From assembly GCA_016707115.1 (NCBI GenBank), contig JADJIH010000007.1:1-64000 (forward strand): a stretch of 64,000 nt of DNA, in the 5' to 3' direction. Source of the stretch: Ignavibacteriales bacterium (lineage in GTDB: Bacteria; Bacteroidota; Ignavibacteria; Ignavibacteriales; Ignavibacteriaceae). Below, piece after piece: positions 28,633-37,940 of the stretch. Under the pieces are notes generated by a model. The model did not search any database and had not been told where the DNA came from. It was given only the letters and a program-made list of their open reading frames with translations. How positions within the stretch are numbered: the first letter of the stretch is position 1; every line of letters starts with the position of its first letter. A program made the position numbers and the translations under genes.

Positions 28633-28706
28633 TAACCAAAACCTTTCTTTTGGTTAATTCAAAATATTAAATAATTAAGCTAGCGGTCAACTTTGCTACA
28701 ATGTAT

Positions 28707-29846
28707 TTAATTCTTTTTCAAATTCTTTAAACTATTTTCAGCAACGGAATGGGATTTTCCATAATCTCTAATACTTAGTATTTTTTCATAAAGTCTAATT
28801 GCTTCTTCTTTTTTGTTTAAAGTTTCTGCCATTTGCGCAAGATATAAGTATGCGTTTACCTGGAATCCCGATTCTTCACCTTCTTCATCAATTTTTTGGG
28901 ATTCAACAATACATCTTTCAAAAAAAACCTTTGCAGAATCAAGCTGGCCATTGTTTTTAAGATTATTGCCAACATAATATGCCGCTTCACGAAGTGTATT
29001 TGGTCTATTGTACCCAACATAATTTTTGTCAGCTTTTAATAACACATTTCTAAAAACAGAATCTGCTAAAAAATAATCTCCCCTTCTCACTGCAATTCTC
29101 CCGCGCCATTTTTCAAACACAGGATTGTCAGGAAAGTCTTCTTGTAAAAGCTTTGCATAATCATCAGCAATAATTGAATTGTTTTCATAGCGGTAGTATA
29201 GCGTCATTAAAAAATAACGAGCTTCATACTTTGCAAATTTTCCATTAAACGCTGTGTTTTTTAATTGCTGAATTCCTTTTTCTTTATCACCATCCGGAAA
29301 GAAAATCATTAATGGTTTTATTAAAGGATTTTCATTTGGAATAACAGCAGCATAATAATTATAAATTCCAAAGCCAAGCTGTACATCCATATTATTTGGA
29401 TCGAGTGAAGCAGCTTCTTCAACTATTGGTAATGCTTCGCGCCCATCATCAGCGGCTTTTAACCAGCTTTCACGGAATGCTCTAAGTCTTCCACGGAAAC
29501 CAATTGATCCGCCCTTAAAGAAAAGTGCATCAACATCTTTTGGGTTTTTGTCTAAAAGTTGATCACATTGGTAAATCACATCTTCCAGCTTTTGAAAAAA
29601 TATTTCATCATAAGATTCATTATCAGGATCAAGAAGGATTTTCCACCAATCAATCATTGCTATAAAAAATCTTCCGGCAGGATGTTGAGGATAATCCGCG
29701 ATTACAGAACGAAAAGTTTTTTCTGCTTCCGTAAACTTTATGTTATAGATTTGTTTAATTCCTTCTTTAACACGAGAATCAAAATCAGAATTCTGAGCAT
29801 AGATTGAGGAACTAAAAAGGAGAATAATTAAAAATATTTTTTTCAT
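28707..29846 (-). CDS. Exported TPR-repeat protein
   Basis: A 379-residue protein with signal peptide MKKIFLIILLFSSSIYAQ and TPR-like helical repeats near both ends (FTEAEKTFRSVIADYPQHPAG, KKEEAIRLYEKILSIRDYG). The central part (LDPNNMDVQLGFGIYNYYAA) recurs in Bacteroidota periplasmic TPR proteins. Partner unknown. It lies downstream of glyS on the same strand, behind a terminator. Confidence 0.75.
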   Translation of the reverse strand: MKKIFLIILLFSSSIYAQNSDFDSRVKEGIKQIYNIKFTEAEKTFRSVIADYPQHPAGRFFIAMIDWWKILLDPDNESYDEIFFQKLEDVIYQCDQLLDKNPKDVDALFFKGGSIGFRGRLRAFRESWLKAADDGREALPIVEEAASLDPNNMDVQLGFGIYNYYAAVIPNENPLIKPLMIFFPDGDKEKGIQQLKNTAFNGKFAKYEARYFLMTLYYRYENNSIIADDYAKLLQEDFPDNPVFEKWRGRIAVRRGDYFLADSVFRNVLLKADKNYVGYNRPNTLREAAYYVGNNLKNNGQLDSAKVFFERCIVESQKIDEEGEESGFQVNAYLYLAQMAETLNKKEEAIRLYEKILSIRDYGKSHSVAENSLKNLKKN

Positions 29847-29906
29847 AGTCGATTTAATTTTTACTCTACAATTTTTCGATGAAGGATGACATAAACAAGT
29901 GCAAAC

Positions 29907-29932
29907 AAAAAGGCGATTCTTTCAAATCGCCT
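29907..29932 (-). terminator. Terminator of glyS
   Basis: AGGCGATT (29911-29918), loop CTTTCA, AATCGCCT (29925-29932). On the minus strand the stem is followed by TTTTG. It lies just after the glyS stop. Confidence 0.8.
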
Positions 29933-29962
29933 AATTGTCAATTATTCATTTTTAATTTTTAA

Positions 29963-31450
29963 TTAACTCAAAAGTTTATCGCTCAAATATCTTGTTAACT
30001 GATCAATTGCAACTCTTTCCTGAACCATTGTATCTCTATCACGAACAGTAACCGTTTTATCTTCCATTGTCTGAGTATCAACAGTTATACAAAATGGAGT
30101 TCCGGCTTCATCCTGTCTGCGGTATCTTCTGCCAACTGCACCTTTATCATCATAAAAAACTTTAAAGTTGCGGCGTAAATCCTTTTCAATCTCGCGGGAT
30201 ACTTCAGGCATTCCATCTTTATTAACTAATGGAAATATTGCTGCTTTTATTGGCGCAAGTCTTGGATGAAATCTTAAAACTGATCTCATCTCACCATTAA
30301 CTTCTTCTTCATAATAAGCATCAATTAAAAATGCCATAAAACTGCGGCTTGCACCTGCAGATGTTTCAATTATAAATGGAATAAATTTTTCTTTGGATTC
30401 ATCATCAAAATATTTTAATGATTTACCGGAAAATTCTTCGTGCCTGCTTAAATCAAAATTAGTTCTGTTGTGTATTCCTTCAATCTCTCCCCAGCCAAAA
30501 GGAAATTCATATTCAATATCAGTTGCGGCGGCGGCATAGTGCGCAAGTTTTATATGATCGTGATAACGAAGTTTTGTGCTTGTCATTCCAAGTGATTTAA
30601 ACCATTCAATTCTTGCAGCTTTCCAGTATTCGTACCATTCTTTTGCATCATCAGGCTTTACAAAAAACTGCATTTCCATTTGTTCAAATTCACGTGTACG
30701 GAAAAGGAAATTTTTTGTGTTGATTTCATTTCTAAATGCTTTTCCAATTTGTGCTATTCCAAATGGCAGTTTTTGTCTTGCCGAACTTTGAACATTTAGA
30801 AAGTTAACAAAAATTCCCTGTGCAGTTTCCGGTCTTAAGTAAACAACACTTCCGCTGTCTTCAACCGGACCAACGAATGTTTTGAACATAAGATTAAATT
30901 TACGTGCATCGGTAAATGTGTTTGCATTTCCGCATTGTGGACAATTTAGTTTTCCTAAAAGTGTTTTACCAACTTGTTCATCTTCTAATAAAAGATTAAA
31001 CGGATCATCATCACCTGGATTTTTAATTTTATCTTCAATCTTATTTAAAATAGAAGCATCATCTTTAAAATCATTTTTAAGATCTGCTAAAGCTTTTTCT
31101 TTTTTCTTTTCATTGATTGAATCACCAAGAACATCCAAACGAAAACGAGCTTTACATTGTTTACAATCAATCATCGGATCAGTAAAATTCTCAACGTGTC
31201 CGGAAGCTTCCCAAACTTTTGGATGCATAAGAATAGATGCATCAAGACCTTCCACATTATCGCGGTAAGTCATAAACTTCCACCACTCTTCTTTTATGTT
31301 TTTCAGAAGCTCAACTCCAAGTGGACCGTAATCCCAGCAGCCGTTTAATCCGCCGTAAATTTCACTCGATTGGAATACAAAACCTCTCCTTTTAGCAAGA
31401 GATACGATATTTGCAACTGCATCCGTAGGTTTATTCTTCTTTTCGCTCAC
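29963..31450 (-). CDS. glyS: Glycine-tRNA ligase, dimeric class II type
   Basis: A 495-residue class II synthetase that charges tRNA-Gly. It has the family start (RRGFVFQSSEIYGGLNGCWD) and two Cys pairs (DCKQCKAR, CPQCGNANTF). Motif 2 is FRNEINTKNFLFRTREFEQ, and ETSAGASRSFMAFL lies in the motif 3 region. The C-terminal anticodon domain includes APIKAAIFPLV. It is the single-chain alpha2 type, not the alpha2beta2 type. Confidence 0.95.
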   Translation of the reverse strand: MSEKKNKPTDAVANIVSLAKRRGFVFQSSEIYGGLNGCWDYGPLGVELLKNIKEEWWKFMTYRDNVEGLDASILMHPKVWEASGHVENFTDPMIDCKQCKARFRLDVLGDSINEKKKEKALADLKNDFKDDASILNKIEDKIKNPGDDDPFNLLLEDEQVGKTLLGKLNCPQCGNANTFTDARKFNLMFKTFVGPVEDSGSVVYLRPETAQGIFVNFLNVQSSARQKLPFGIAQIGKAFRNEINTKNFLFRTREFEQMEMQFFVKPDDAKEWYEYWKAARIEWFKSLGMTSTKLRYHDHIKLAHYAAAATDIEYEFPFGWGEIEGIHNRTNFDLSRHEEFSGKSLKYFDDESKEKFIPFIIETSAGASRSFMAFLIDAYYEEEVNGEMRSVLRFHPRLAPIKAAIFPLVNKDGMPEVSREIEKDLRRNFKVFYDDKGAVGRRYRRQDEAGTPFCITVDTQTMEDKTVTVRDRDTMVQERVAIDQLTRYLSDKLLS

Positions 31451-31611
31451 AATTCACCTTATTATTTTATACAATTTGAGGTGTGAATATAGCAAAATCA
31501 AAGCAAATTTTTGAAAAGATTTTTATTGGTGAATTAGTATCCTTTATTTAGTTTTGGATTGTTGAAGGCACACTTTTTTACAAAATACATTCCTAAAATT
31601 ATTGGTGAATT

Positions 31612-32220
31612 ATGTTCAAAAAATTATTACCCAAAGAAGAAAAATATTTCGAAGATTTTAAAGATATGATCGGTTTTATCGAGGAGATGGCTGATAATAC
31701 CGAAAAAATATTTCGGTTTGAGGACACACAAGCTCATATACTTAAAATGAAACCACTTGAATTACGATGTGATGAAATTGCGGCAAAAATCACTAAGCGA
31801 TTAAATAAAACATACATTACACCTTTTGACAGAGAAGATATTTTTGCTCTGATAAAAAGATTGGATGATGTTAGTGATATGCTTTTAGGAGCTACTGTTA
31901 GAGTTGATACTTTTCACATAGAAAAGAAAATAGACTATACTGATAAACTTGCTTTGATTATCCGTGCACAGGTAAAAGAACTTGGTGTAGCAATTCAGGA
32001 TTTAAAAGTAAAAAGAGTAAATGAATTAAAAGCAGTTAAAGATCTTGAAGTCGAGGCAGATAAAGTTTACCAGCAAGCTATCAAAGAATTGTTTGAAAAC
32101 GAAAAAGATGCAATTGAATTAATAAAGAAAAAAGAAATAATTGATCTTCTCGAAAGAACCAGTGATAAATGCCAATCTACAGCAAATGTAATTTTATCAA
32201 TCTTCCTTAAGAACACATAA
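31612..32220 (+). CDS. DUF47/PhoU-like phosphate transport accessory protein
   Basis: A 202-residue helical protein of the DUF47 family, distantly related to PhoU. It includes EIAAKITKRLNKTYITPFDREDI, the most conserved stretch, and ERTSDKCQSTANVI near the end. These proteins usually sit next to Pit transporters and are thought to regulate them. Here the pit gene starts 10 bp downstream. Confidence 0.88.
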   Translation: MFKKLLPKEEKYFEDFKDMIGFIEEMADNTEKIFRFEDTQAHILKMKPLELRCDEIAAKITKRLNKTYITPFDREDIFALIKRLDDVSDMLLGATVRVDTFHIEKKIDYTDKLALIIRAQVKELGVAIQDLKVKRVNELKAVKDLEVEADKVYQQAIKELFENEKDAIELIKKKEIIDLLERTSDKCQSTANVILSIFLKNT

Positions 32221-32230
32221 AGAATAAAGT

Positions 32231-33220
32231 ATGGAAATTGTTGTACTGATAATCGTCCTGGCGCTTGTTTTTGATTTCTACAACGGAATGAATGATGCCG
32301 CAAATTCAATTGCCACAATTGTATCAACAAGAGTATTAACACCATTTCAAGCAGTTGCCTGGGCCGCATTTTTTAATTTTGCTGCTGCTTTTATTTTTGG
32401 AGTTCATGTGGCTACAACTATAGGAACAGGCATAGTTGACGTAAATGTAGTTGATAACTTTGTTGTGCTTTCAGGCTTAGTAGGTGCAATTGTGTTAACT
32501 TCATCAGCCACTCATTTTGGAATGCCAATAAGTGTTTCGCATGCTATTATCGGTGGTTTCGGCGGCGCAGCTGTAATGAAAGCAGGATTCGGTGCATTAA
32601 TTATAAGTGGTTATACCAAAGTGCTCATTTTTATTTTCCTTGCCCCGATACTCGGAATGGTTATGGCATTATTGTTTTCTTTGATTACAATGTGGATTGT
32701 TAGAAATATGAATCCTCGTAAAGTCGATAAACAATTTAGAAGATTACAACTTCTTTCTGCTGCTCTTTATAGTTTAAGCCATGGCTCAAATGATGCACAA
32801 AAAACAATCGGAATTATTACAATCGCATTATTTACAAATGGACTATTAGGACCAACTTTTTATGTTCCAACATGGGTAATATTTTTAAGTTATTCATTTA
32901 TCGCTCTTGGGACTTTGCTTGGTGGCTGGAAAGTAATTAAGACACTTGGAATGCGTGTAACCAAGCTTACTCCATTTGGTGGTTTCAGTGCAGAAACTTC
33001 AGCTGGATTAACTATCAGTTGGGCGTCGATGTTAGGAATCCCTGTCAGTACAACTCATACAATTACAGGTGCTATAATTGGGGTTGGTTCAATCAAAGGA
33101 TTTTCTGCGGTGCGCTGGGGAGTTGCGAAAAATATTTTATGGGCTTGGGTACTTACAATTCCATTATCAGCTTTGTTTGCAATGCTTACATATTTAATTG
33201 CAACAGGAATTTTTGATTAA
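32231..33220 (+). CDS. pit: Inorganic phosphate transporter, PiT family
   Basis: A 329-residue membrane protein with the two PiT signature repeats: FYNGMNDAANSIATIV near residue 17 and YSLSHGSNDAQKTIGII near residue 180. PiT proteins import phosphate with metal ions or protons. It is cotranscribed with the DUF47 gene and converges on the MEMO gene, overlapping its stop by 4 bp. Confidence 0.93.
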   Translation: MEIVVLIIVLALVFDFYNGMNDAANSIATIVSTRVLTPFQAVAWAAFFNFAAAFIFGVHVATTIGTGIVDVNVVDNFVVLSGLVGAIVLTSSATHFGMPISVSHAIIGGFGGAAVMKAGFGALIISGYTKVLIFIFLAPILGMVMALLFSLITMWIVRNMNPRKVDKQFRRLQLLSAALYSLSHGSNDAQKTIGIITIALFTNGLLGPTFYVPTWVIFLSYSFIALGTLLGGWKVIKTLGMRVTKLTPFGGFSAETSAGLTISWASMLGIPVSTTHTITGAIIGVGSIKGFSAVRWGVAKNILWAWVLTIPLSALFAMLTYLIATGIFD

Positions 33221-34035
33221 CTTTTATAAACTACGGCAGATAAATAGCCTACAACTTCGGATTTATCGCCGGTTACGTCACCTGAATCACTTCTGCTGAT
33301 TACGAGAGATTTGTCGATATTTTTTAATGAAGCAGTTTTCATCATCACTGCAATTGGACCGCCGCCGCACGCTTCACATTCGTGATCATCTAAATCTTTA
33401 AGTAACTGCTCAAAATCAAAATCATTAATTCTTTTTTCTACTACTGAATCTAATCGCTCAGCTTCTTCCGATGAATAAAAATGCGACATATCTGAGCTTG
33501 CCACTACAAGAGTATTATCGTCAACAACTTTAGAAATTTTTTCTGCAAGTTCATCGACAAACATCTTGCTTTGATCTCCCATTACAATTGGAACAATCTT
33601 GAAATTTTTTAATACAGTTTGCAGAAATGGTATCTGAACTTCGAGTGCGTGTTCTTTTCTATGTCCTTGGATTCCTCTAAAAATAATTTTACTATTTTCA
33701 ACTAACATATCTACCATAACCTGATCAATCTCAACAATTCCTAAAGGAGTTTCGTACGCATCACCATCATAAATTGAAATACCCGGAAAATATTCTGCAT
33801 GACTTGGTGAAATTATAATTACTGTTTTGTAAAATTTATCCTTCAAAAGATTGTAAGCAAAAGCAGCTGTTTTACCAGAATACATATATCCAGCGTGAGG
33901 TGATACTATTCCAAATATATTGTTAAATGCTTTTTCAGGTTTAGCAACTTGAAGCATTAATGCAATATCTTTTTGAAGTTTATCTTTATCTGCCGGATAA
34001 AAATATCCCGCAACTTGTTGATGTCTGATTCTCAT
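33217..34035 (-). CDS. amrB: AmmeMemoRadiSam system protein B (MEMO1 family)
   Basis: A protein of about 272 residues with the MEMO fold motifs VAGYFYPADKDKL, IVSPHAGYMYSGKTAA, IIISPSHAEY and SSDMSHFYSSEEAERLD. ATG 34035 is preferred over the ATG at 34053 because it follows GGAG at about 7 bp spacing and comes just after the upstream stop. The family resembles extradiol dioxygenases; the role of the three-part system is unresolved. The system's radical-SAM partner is not in this neighbourhood. Confidence 0.9.
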   Translation of the reverse strand: MRIRHQQVAGYFYPADKDKLQKDIALMLQVAKPEKAFNNIFGIVSPHAGYMYSGKTAAFAYNLLKDKFYKTVIIISPSHAEYFPGISIYDGDAYETPLGIVEIDQVMVDMLVENSKIIFRGIQGHRKEHALEVQIPFLQTVLKNFKIVPIVMGDQSKMFVDELAEKISKVVDDNTLVVASSDMSHFYSSEEAERLDSVVEKRINDFDFEQLLKDLDDHECEACGGGPIAVMMKTASLKNIDKSLVISRSDSGDVTGDKSEVVGYLSAVVYKS

Positions 34036-34036
34036 T

Positions 34037-34594
34037 TCACTTCTCCGTTTCATCTTCGGAAAATATTTCAGCAGTAAATACTTTTATTTTTAACATCCGC
34101 TCTTTCCAAAACTCACTGTAAAATCCTGCTTTGTTACAGAGCGCAGAAAGAAATTCTTCTCGATTCATTTTATGTTCTATTGCAACTTGTGGAAGTAATA
34201 ATCCGCCGCCGCCTTCATCAATATATAATCCGTGAGTTCCAATAACTATTTCATCATAGCTTTTTATAGGAACAAATTCCGATAGAATTGAAATCTCAAT
34301 ATGAATTTTTTCAAACTCAGTTTTTTTTAATGCAGAAAATCTTGGGTCGTTTACAGCGGCATGTATTGCTGCCGAACAGATTGTATCAAATAATGGTTCA
34401 CGACCAATGATATATCCTATGCATCCGCGTAATTGATGATTGATTGTTAATGTAACAAATGCACCGAGTTTTTCTTTAAGCAATGGATACTTTTTATAAT
34501 CAGGTACTTCGGGTTCTTTTCCATCAAAAAGAGAACTGATTGATTGGTGTGCTGCTTTTAGAAGAATAAGTTTTTCTTCTTGTGAGATATTCAT
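34037..34594 (-). CDS. amrA: AmmeMemoRadiSam system protein A (AMMECR1 domain)
   Basis: A 185-residue AMMECR1-domain protein with GAFVTLTINHQLRGCIGYI near residue 46 and AAVNDPRFSAL near residue 97, the two best conserved blocks. It is encoded directly upstream of the MEMO gene, almost overlapping. Its biochemical function is not established in the family. Confidence 0.9.
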   Translation of the reverse strand: MNISQEEKLILLKAAHQSISSLFDGKEPEVPDYKKYPLLKEKLGAFVTLTINHQLRGCIGYIIGREPLFDTICSAAIHAAVNDPRFSALKKTEFEKIHIEISILSEFVPIKSYDEIVIGTHGLYIDEGGGGLLLPQVAIEHKMNREEFLSALCNKAGFYSEFWKERMLKIKVFTAEIFSEDETEK

Positions 34595-34599
34595 TTTAA

Positions 34600-35427
34600 T
34601 TAATCTTTAATTTGATAAACGAATAACTTTGTTTTATCAACAATCAAAAAGAGAAAATTATCTTTAACAAAAAATGATTCCGGCATTAAATTAACTAAAT
34701 TTTTATCTAAAGTTTCATTCAATAAAACCTTATTTCTTGAAAGATCAATTGCAATAAAGGAATTAGTTAGTGTGTTTGTTTTTGAAACTTCATGATAATT
34801 AAATAAAAGCAAATCATTAATTTTCAAAAAACTAACTTCACCTTTAATAACTTTCTCATCCAAAACGTTCTGAATATATTTTTGATGAATTTCTGTAATT
34901 GGTTCATTTCGATTAAAATACTCGGGGAATAAATAATTCTGTTGCCAAAATTCTTCATCAAGTTTTTCTTTTAATTGATTTATAATCGACACATCATTAC
35001 CAAAATCCTGAACAATTTCCCCTGTTAAATAGTCTAGAGCAAAGAAATTTCTGTTTTCAAATTTCTGCTGGTAACAATAAACCTTGTCTTCATAAACAAA
35101 GGCAAAAACATAATTATCACTATGCCAGAGAATTGATTTTGAAAGTATATCAAATGCAATTATGCTTTTGTGGGCAGGCATATCAGGCTTACCATACAAA
35201 TGAAAGTAAATGATATCTTTATATACGGATTCTATTCCAATCCAGTTTTTTTCATTGTGCTGATATTGATTAAGCAATTTTTTGCCGGATTCAGTTTCAA
35301 GACAACTGAAAAATACTTCTTTGGTTTTTGTATCTCTTTCTTCAACCACAACTTTATTATTTGTTGTTGGAAGAATACGCCAAATCTGTTTTCCGTTATC
35401 GTGTTTGTATAGTTTTTTTAGTTTCAT
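34600..35427 (-). CDS. DUF4905-type hypothetical protein
   Basis: A 275-residue cytoplasmic protein with the order KIWRILPT-like start (KQIWRILPTTNNKVVVEERD), NWIGIESVYKDIIYFHLYGKPDMP and SIIAFDILSKSILWHSD, which I recognise as DUF4905, found in Bacteroidota. It looks like a partial beta-propeller. It is the first gene of a three-gene unit with amrA and amrB (5-bp gap), suggesting a shared role. Confidence 0.75.
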   Translation of the reverse strand: MKLKKLYKHDNGKQIWRILPTTNNKVVVEERDTKTKEVFFSCLETESGKKLLNQYQHNEKNWIGIESVYKDIIYFHLYGKPDMPAHKSIIAFDILSKSILWHSDNYVFAFVYEDKVYCYQQKFENRNFFALDYLTGEIVQDFGNDVSIINQLKEKLDEEFWQQNYLFPEYFNRNEPITEIHQKYIQNVLDEKVIKGEVSFLKINDLLLFNYHEVSKTNTLTNSFIAIDLSRNKVLLNETLDKNLVNLMPESFFVKDNFLFLIVDKTKLFVYQIKD

Positions 35428-35438
35428 TTTTCTCTTCC

Positions 35439-35533
35439 GTCATTGCGAGGGAGTCTGCGAGCGAAGCAATCTTTAGTATAATAATTATGTCAACAGATTA
35501 CTTCATCCCGATAGAAACGGGATTCGCAATGAC
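35439..35533. repeat. REP-like palindromic element, copy 1
   Basis: A 95-bp imperfect palindrome begins GTCATTGCGAGG and ends CGCAATGAC, with inner arms GAAGCAATCT and AGATTACTTC. It lies between DUF4905 and tnaA. Copy 2 is at 51823-51906. Such REP-type sequences are common between genes and can form hairpins in RNA. Confidence 0.8.
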
Positions 35534-35547
35534 ACTCTTGGACATTC

Positions 35548-36927
35548 CTAAATAATAGGTTTAAATCGTGCTGTAAAATGTCTTAGCATTGGTGCTTCGT
35601 AAGTAAATTGATAACCTTTTAACCTATCACGATTTTTATAAACTTCAATTATAACTTCTATTAAATAATCAATATGACTTTGTGTATAAACTCTTCTTGG
35701 AATTGCCATTCGAACAAGTTCCATCATAGATGGTATTAATTTTCCATTTTTATCTTTTTTACCAAACATAACACTTCCAATTTCAACAGCACGAACTCCG
35801 CCTTCAAGATAAAGTTCACACACGATTGACTGTCCAGGATACTGATCCGCAGGGATGTTTGGCAAAAATCTTTTTGCATCAATATAAATTGCATGCCCTC
35901 CCGGTGGTTCAATGATTGGAACACCGGCAGCAACTAATCTTTCTCCAAGATATTCCACACTGCGAATTCTGTACTGTAAATAATGTTCATCAACAATTTC
36001 CAATAATCCCTGGGCAACAGCTTCTAGATCGCGCCCTGCAAGTCCGCCATAAGTTGGAAATCCTTCGGTTACAATAAGCAGATTACGACACTTCATTGCA
36101 AGTTCATCATCATTCATTGCAAGAAATCCACCAATGTTTACAAGCGCATCTTTCTTTGCACTCATTGTAACTCCATCTGCATAAGAAAACATTTCTTGTG
36201 CAATTTCTAGCGGAGTTTTATTTTCGTATCCTTTTTCTCTCATCTTTATGAAGTATGCATTTTCTGCAAACCTGCACGCATCAAGAAAAAGCGGAATTCC
36301 ATATTTATTACAAACTGCTTTTACATCTTTAATATTTTGCATTGATACTGGTTGACCACCGCCGGAATTGTTTGTAACTGTTATCATACAAAGAGGAATA
36401 TTTTCAACACCTTTTTCTTTAATGAAAGTCTCTAGTTTTTCAACATCCATATTTCCCTTAAAGTCCGCACGAATCTCCGGATGCTTTCCAATTTCATTCA
36501 ACAAATCAACGGCTTCAGCACCGCTAAACTCTACATTCGCGCGAGTAGTATCAAAGTGTGTGTTGTTAGGAAAATATTTTCCAGGTCCGCCTACTATTGA
36601 AAATAATATTTTTTCTGCAGCTCTTCCCTGGTGAGTAGGAATTATATATTTAAGATTAGTGATACTTTTAATAACAGCTTCAAACCGATAGAAACTTTTT
36701 GAGCCTGCATAAGATTCATCACCTTCCATAATTCCAGCCCACTGCTTTGCACTCATTGCAGAAGTTCCACTATCAGTAAGCAGATCGATTAGCACATCAT
36801 CTGCGGGAAGAAGAAATGGATTATAGCCTGCTTCTTTAAGAAGAACTTCCCTTTCTTCACGAGTTGTAAATCTTATAGGTTCAACGGATTTTATTTTGAA
36901 TGGTTCAATAATGGTTTTGGGTTTCAT
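35548..36927 (-). CDS. tnaA: Tryptophanase (L-tryptophan indole-lyase)
   Basis: A 459-residue PLP enzyme of the beta-eliminating lyase family that splits tryptophan to indole, pyruvate and ammonia. The PLP lysine lies in TMSAKKDALVNIGG. Two positions favour tryptophanase over tyrosine phenol-lyase: Asp in HFDTTR, where the latter has Thr, and RAVEIGS, where the latter has an Arg-bearing SMERG-type segment. The C-terminus YEAPMLRHFTARF is conserved in both. No tnaC-like leader was found in the 155-bp upstream gap. Confidence 0.85.
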   Translation of the reverse strand: MKPKTIIEPFKIKSVEPIRFTTREEREVLLKEAGYNPFLLPADDVLIDLLTDSGTSAMSAKQWAGIMEGDESYAGSKSFYRFEAVIKSITNLKYIIPTHQGRAAEKILFSIVGGPGKYFPNNTHFDTTRANVEFSGAEAVDLLNEIGKHPEIRADFKGNMDVEKLETFIKEKGVENIPLCMITVTNNSGGGQPVSMQNIKDVKAVCNKYGIPLFLDACRFAENAYFIKMREKGYENKTPLEIAQEMFSYADGVTMSAKKDALVNIGGFLAMNDDELAMKCRNLLIVTEGFPTYGGLAGRDLEAVAQGLLEIVDEHYLQYRIRSVEYLGERLVAAGVPIIEPPGGHAIYIDAKRFLPNIPADQYPGQSIVCELYLEGGVRAVEIGSVMFGKKDKNGKLIPSMMELVRMAIPRRVYTQSHIDYLIEVIIEVYKNRDRLKGYQFTYEAPMLRHFTARFKPII

Positions 36928-37082
36928 AAATTTTCCATAATAGAATTAAGTGAAATATTTCTTATTCAAATTTACAAATCATATTTCTTAATTCTCATCA
37001 TTTATTAAAGAATCTTATTGCCTTTTCAATGTTTCCTAAATAGTTTTCACTAGTGTAATTTCAAAAATAATCAGGAGAATCA

Positions 37083-37895
37083 ATGGAAGATCAAGATACA
37101 GTTCAACCAGAACAGCCGGCAAATGAAATTGAAGAACTATCACACACAGATAAAATTGTTGGTGTAATATCCGAGCCTTCAAATCTTTTCTCAAAGCTGG
37201 CTTTTCTAAATACAAAAGCAACCGATTGGTTATTACCCCTGCTTTTATTGATAATAGTTGCAATCGCTTCAACGTTTATTTACATGTCAAATCCTGAAAT
37301 AAAAATGGAGATGCAGCAGCAGCAAGAAAAAGCAATGCGTGAACAATTTGATAAAATGGTTGAAAGCGGACAGATGAGCAGAGAACAAGCTGATGAACAA
37401 CTTGAAAAATCTTCGGAATTCGTTAGTAACCCAATGTTTATGTATTTGATTCCATCAATTAGTGTTTTTGTGATTATGCTGCTGTGGTTCTTTGTATTTA
37501 CAACACTTGCGTTCTTAATTGCTAAATTTGCATTTAAAGGAGATGGCAGTTACTCACAGGCAATGACTGCAATGGGTTTACCACTATACATTTCAGTTTT
37601 TCAAAGCATATTGCTGGTAATTGTTGGAATTTTAATGGGCAAAATGCTAACAGGATTAAATCCTGCCTCTTTAATGGGAATGGATTTAAAAACACTTCCC
37701 GGGTTTTTATTAAGCCGTCTTGATGTTTTTTCAATCTGGTTTTATATAGTTGTAGGAATTGCTTTTGCCAAAATGTTCAAGTCCGATAATGTTAAAAAAT
37801 ATATTTTTACTTCTATCGGAGTTTGGCTTGTGTTTATGTTTATAATTTTTGGATTAGCTCAGGTATCCCCTGTGTTCGGAAATATGATTAGATAG
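37083..37895 (+). CDS. Yip1-family membrane protein
   Basis: A 270-residue protein with a polar N-terminus, a first membrane segment near residue 50, a Gln/Glu-rich helical loop (MQQQQEKAMREQFDKM) and four more membrane segments. The layout matches bacterial Yip1-domain proteins of unknown function. It diverges from tnaA. Confidence 0.7.
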   Translation: MEDQDTVQPEQPANEIEELSHTDKIVGVISEPSNLFSKLAFLNTKATDWLLPLLLLIIVAIASTFIYMSNPEIKMEMQQQQEKAMREQFDKMVESGQMSREQADEQLEKSSEFVSNPMFMYLIPSISVFVIMLLWFFVFTTLAFLIAKFAFKGDGSYSQAMTAMGLPLYISVFQSILLVIVGILMGKMLTGLNPASLMGMDLKTLPGFLLSRLDVFSIWFYIVVGIAFAKMFKSDNVKKYIFTSIGVWLVFMFIIFGLAQVSPVFGNMIR

Positions 37896-37911
37896 GTTTT
37901 ACATTTTAAGT

Positions 37912-37940
37912 GGAACGGTCAGCAGACCGTTCCCAGTTTT
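37912..37940 (+). terminator. Hairpin terminator between converging genes
   Basis: GGAACGGTC (37912-37920), loop AGCA, GACCGTTCC (37925-37933), followed by CAGTTTT. It ends the Yip1-like gene. Confidence 0.7.

Noticed and set aside
31451..31611. T-box or riboswitch before glyS or the phosphate genes
   Set aside because: No conserved T-box bulge or other known riboswitch core was recognised.
36928..37082. Tryptophan-responsive leader (tnaC-like) before tnaA
   Set aside because: No short Trp-containing leader peptide or terminator was found in the gap.
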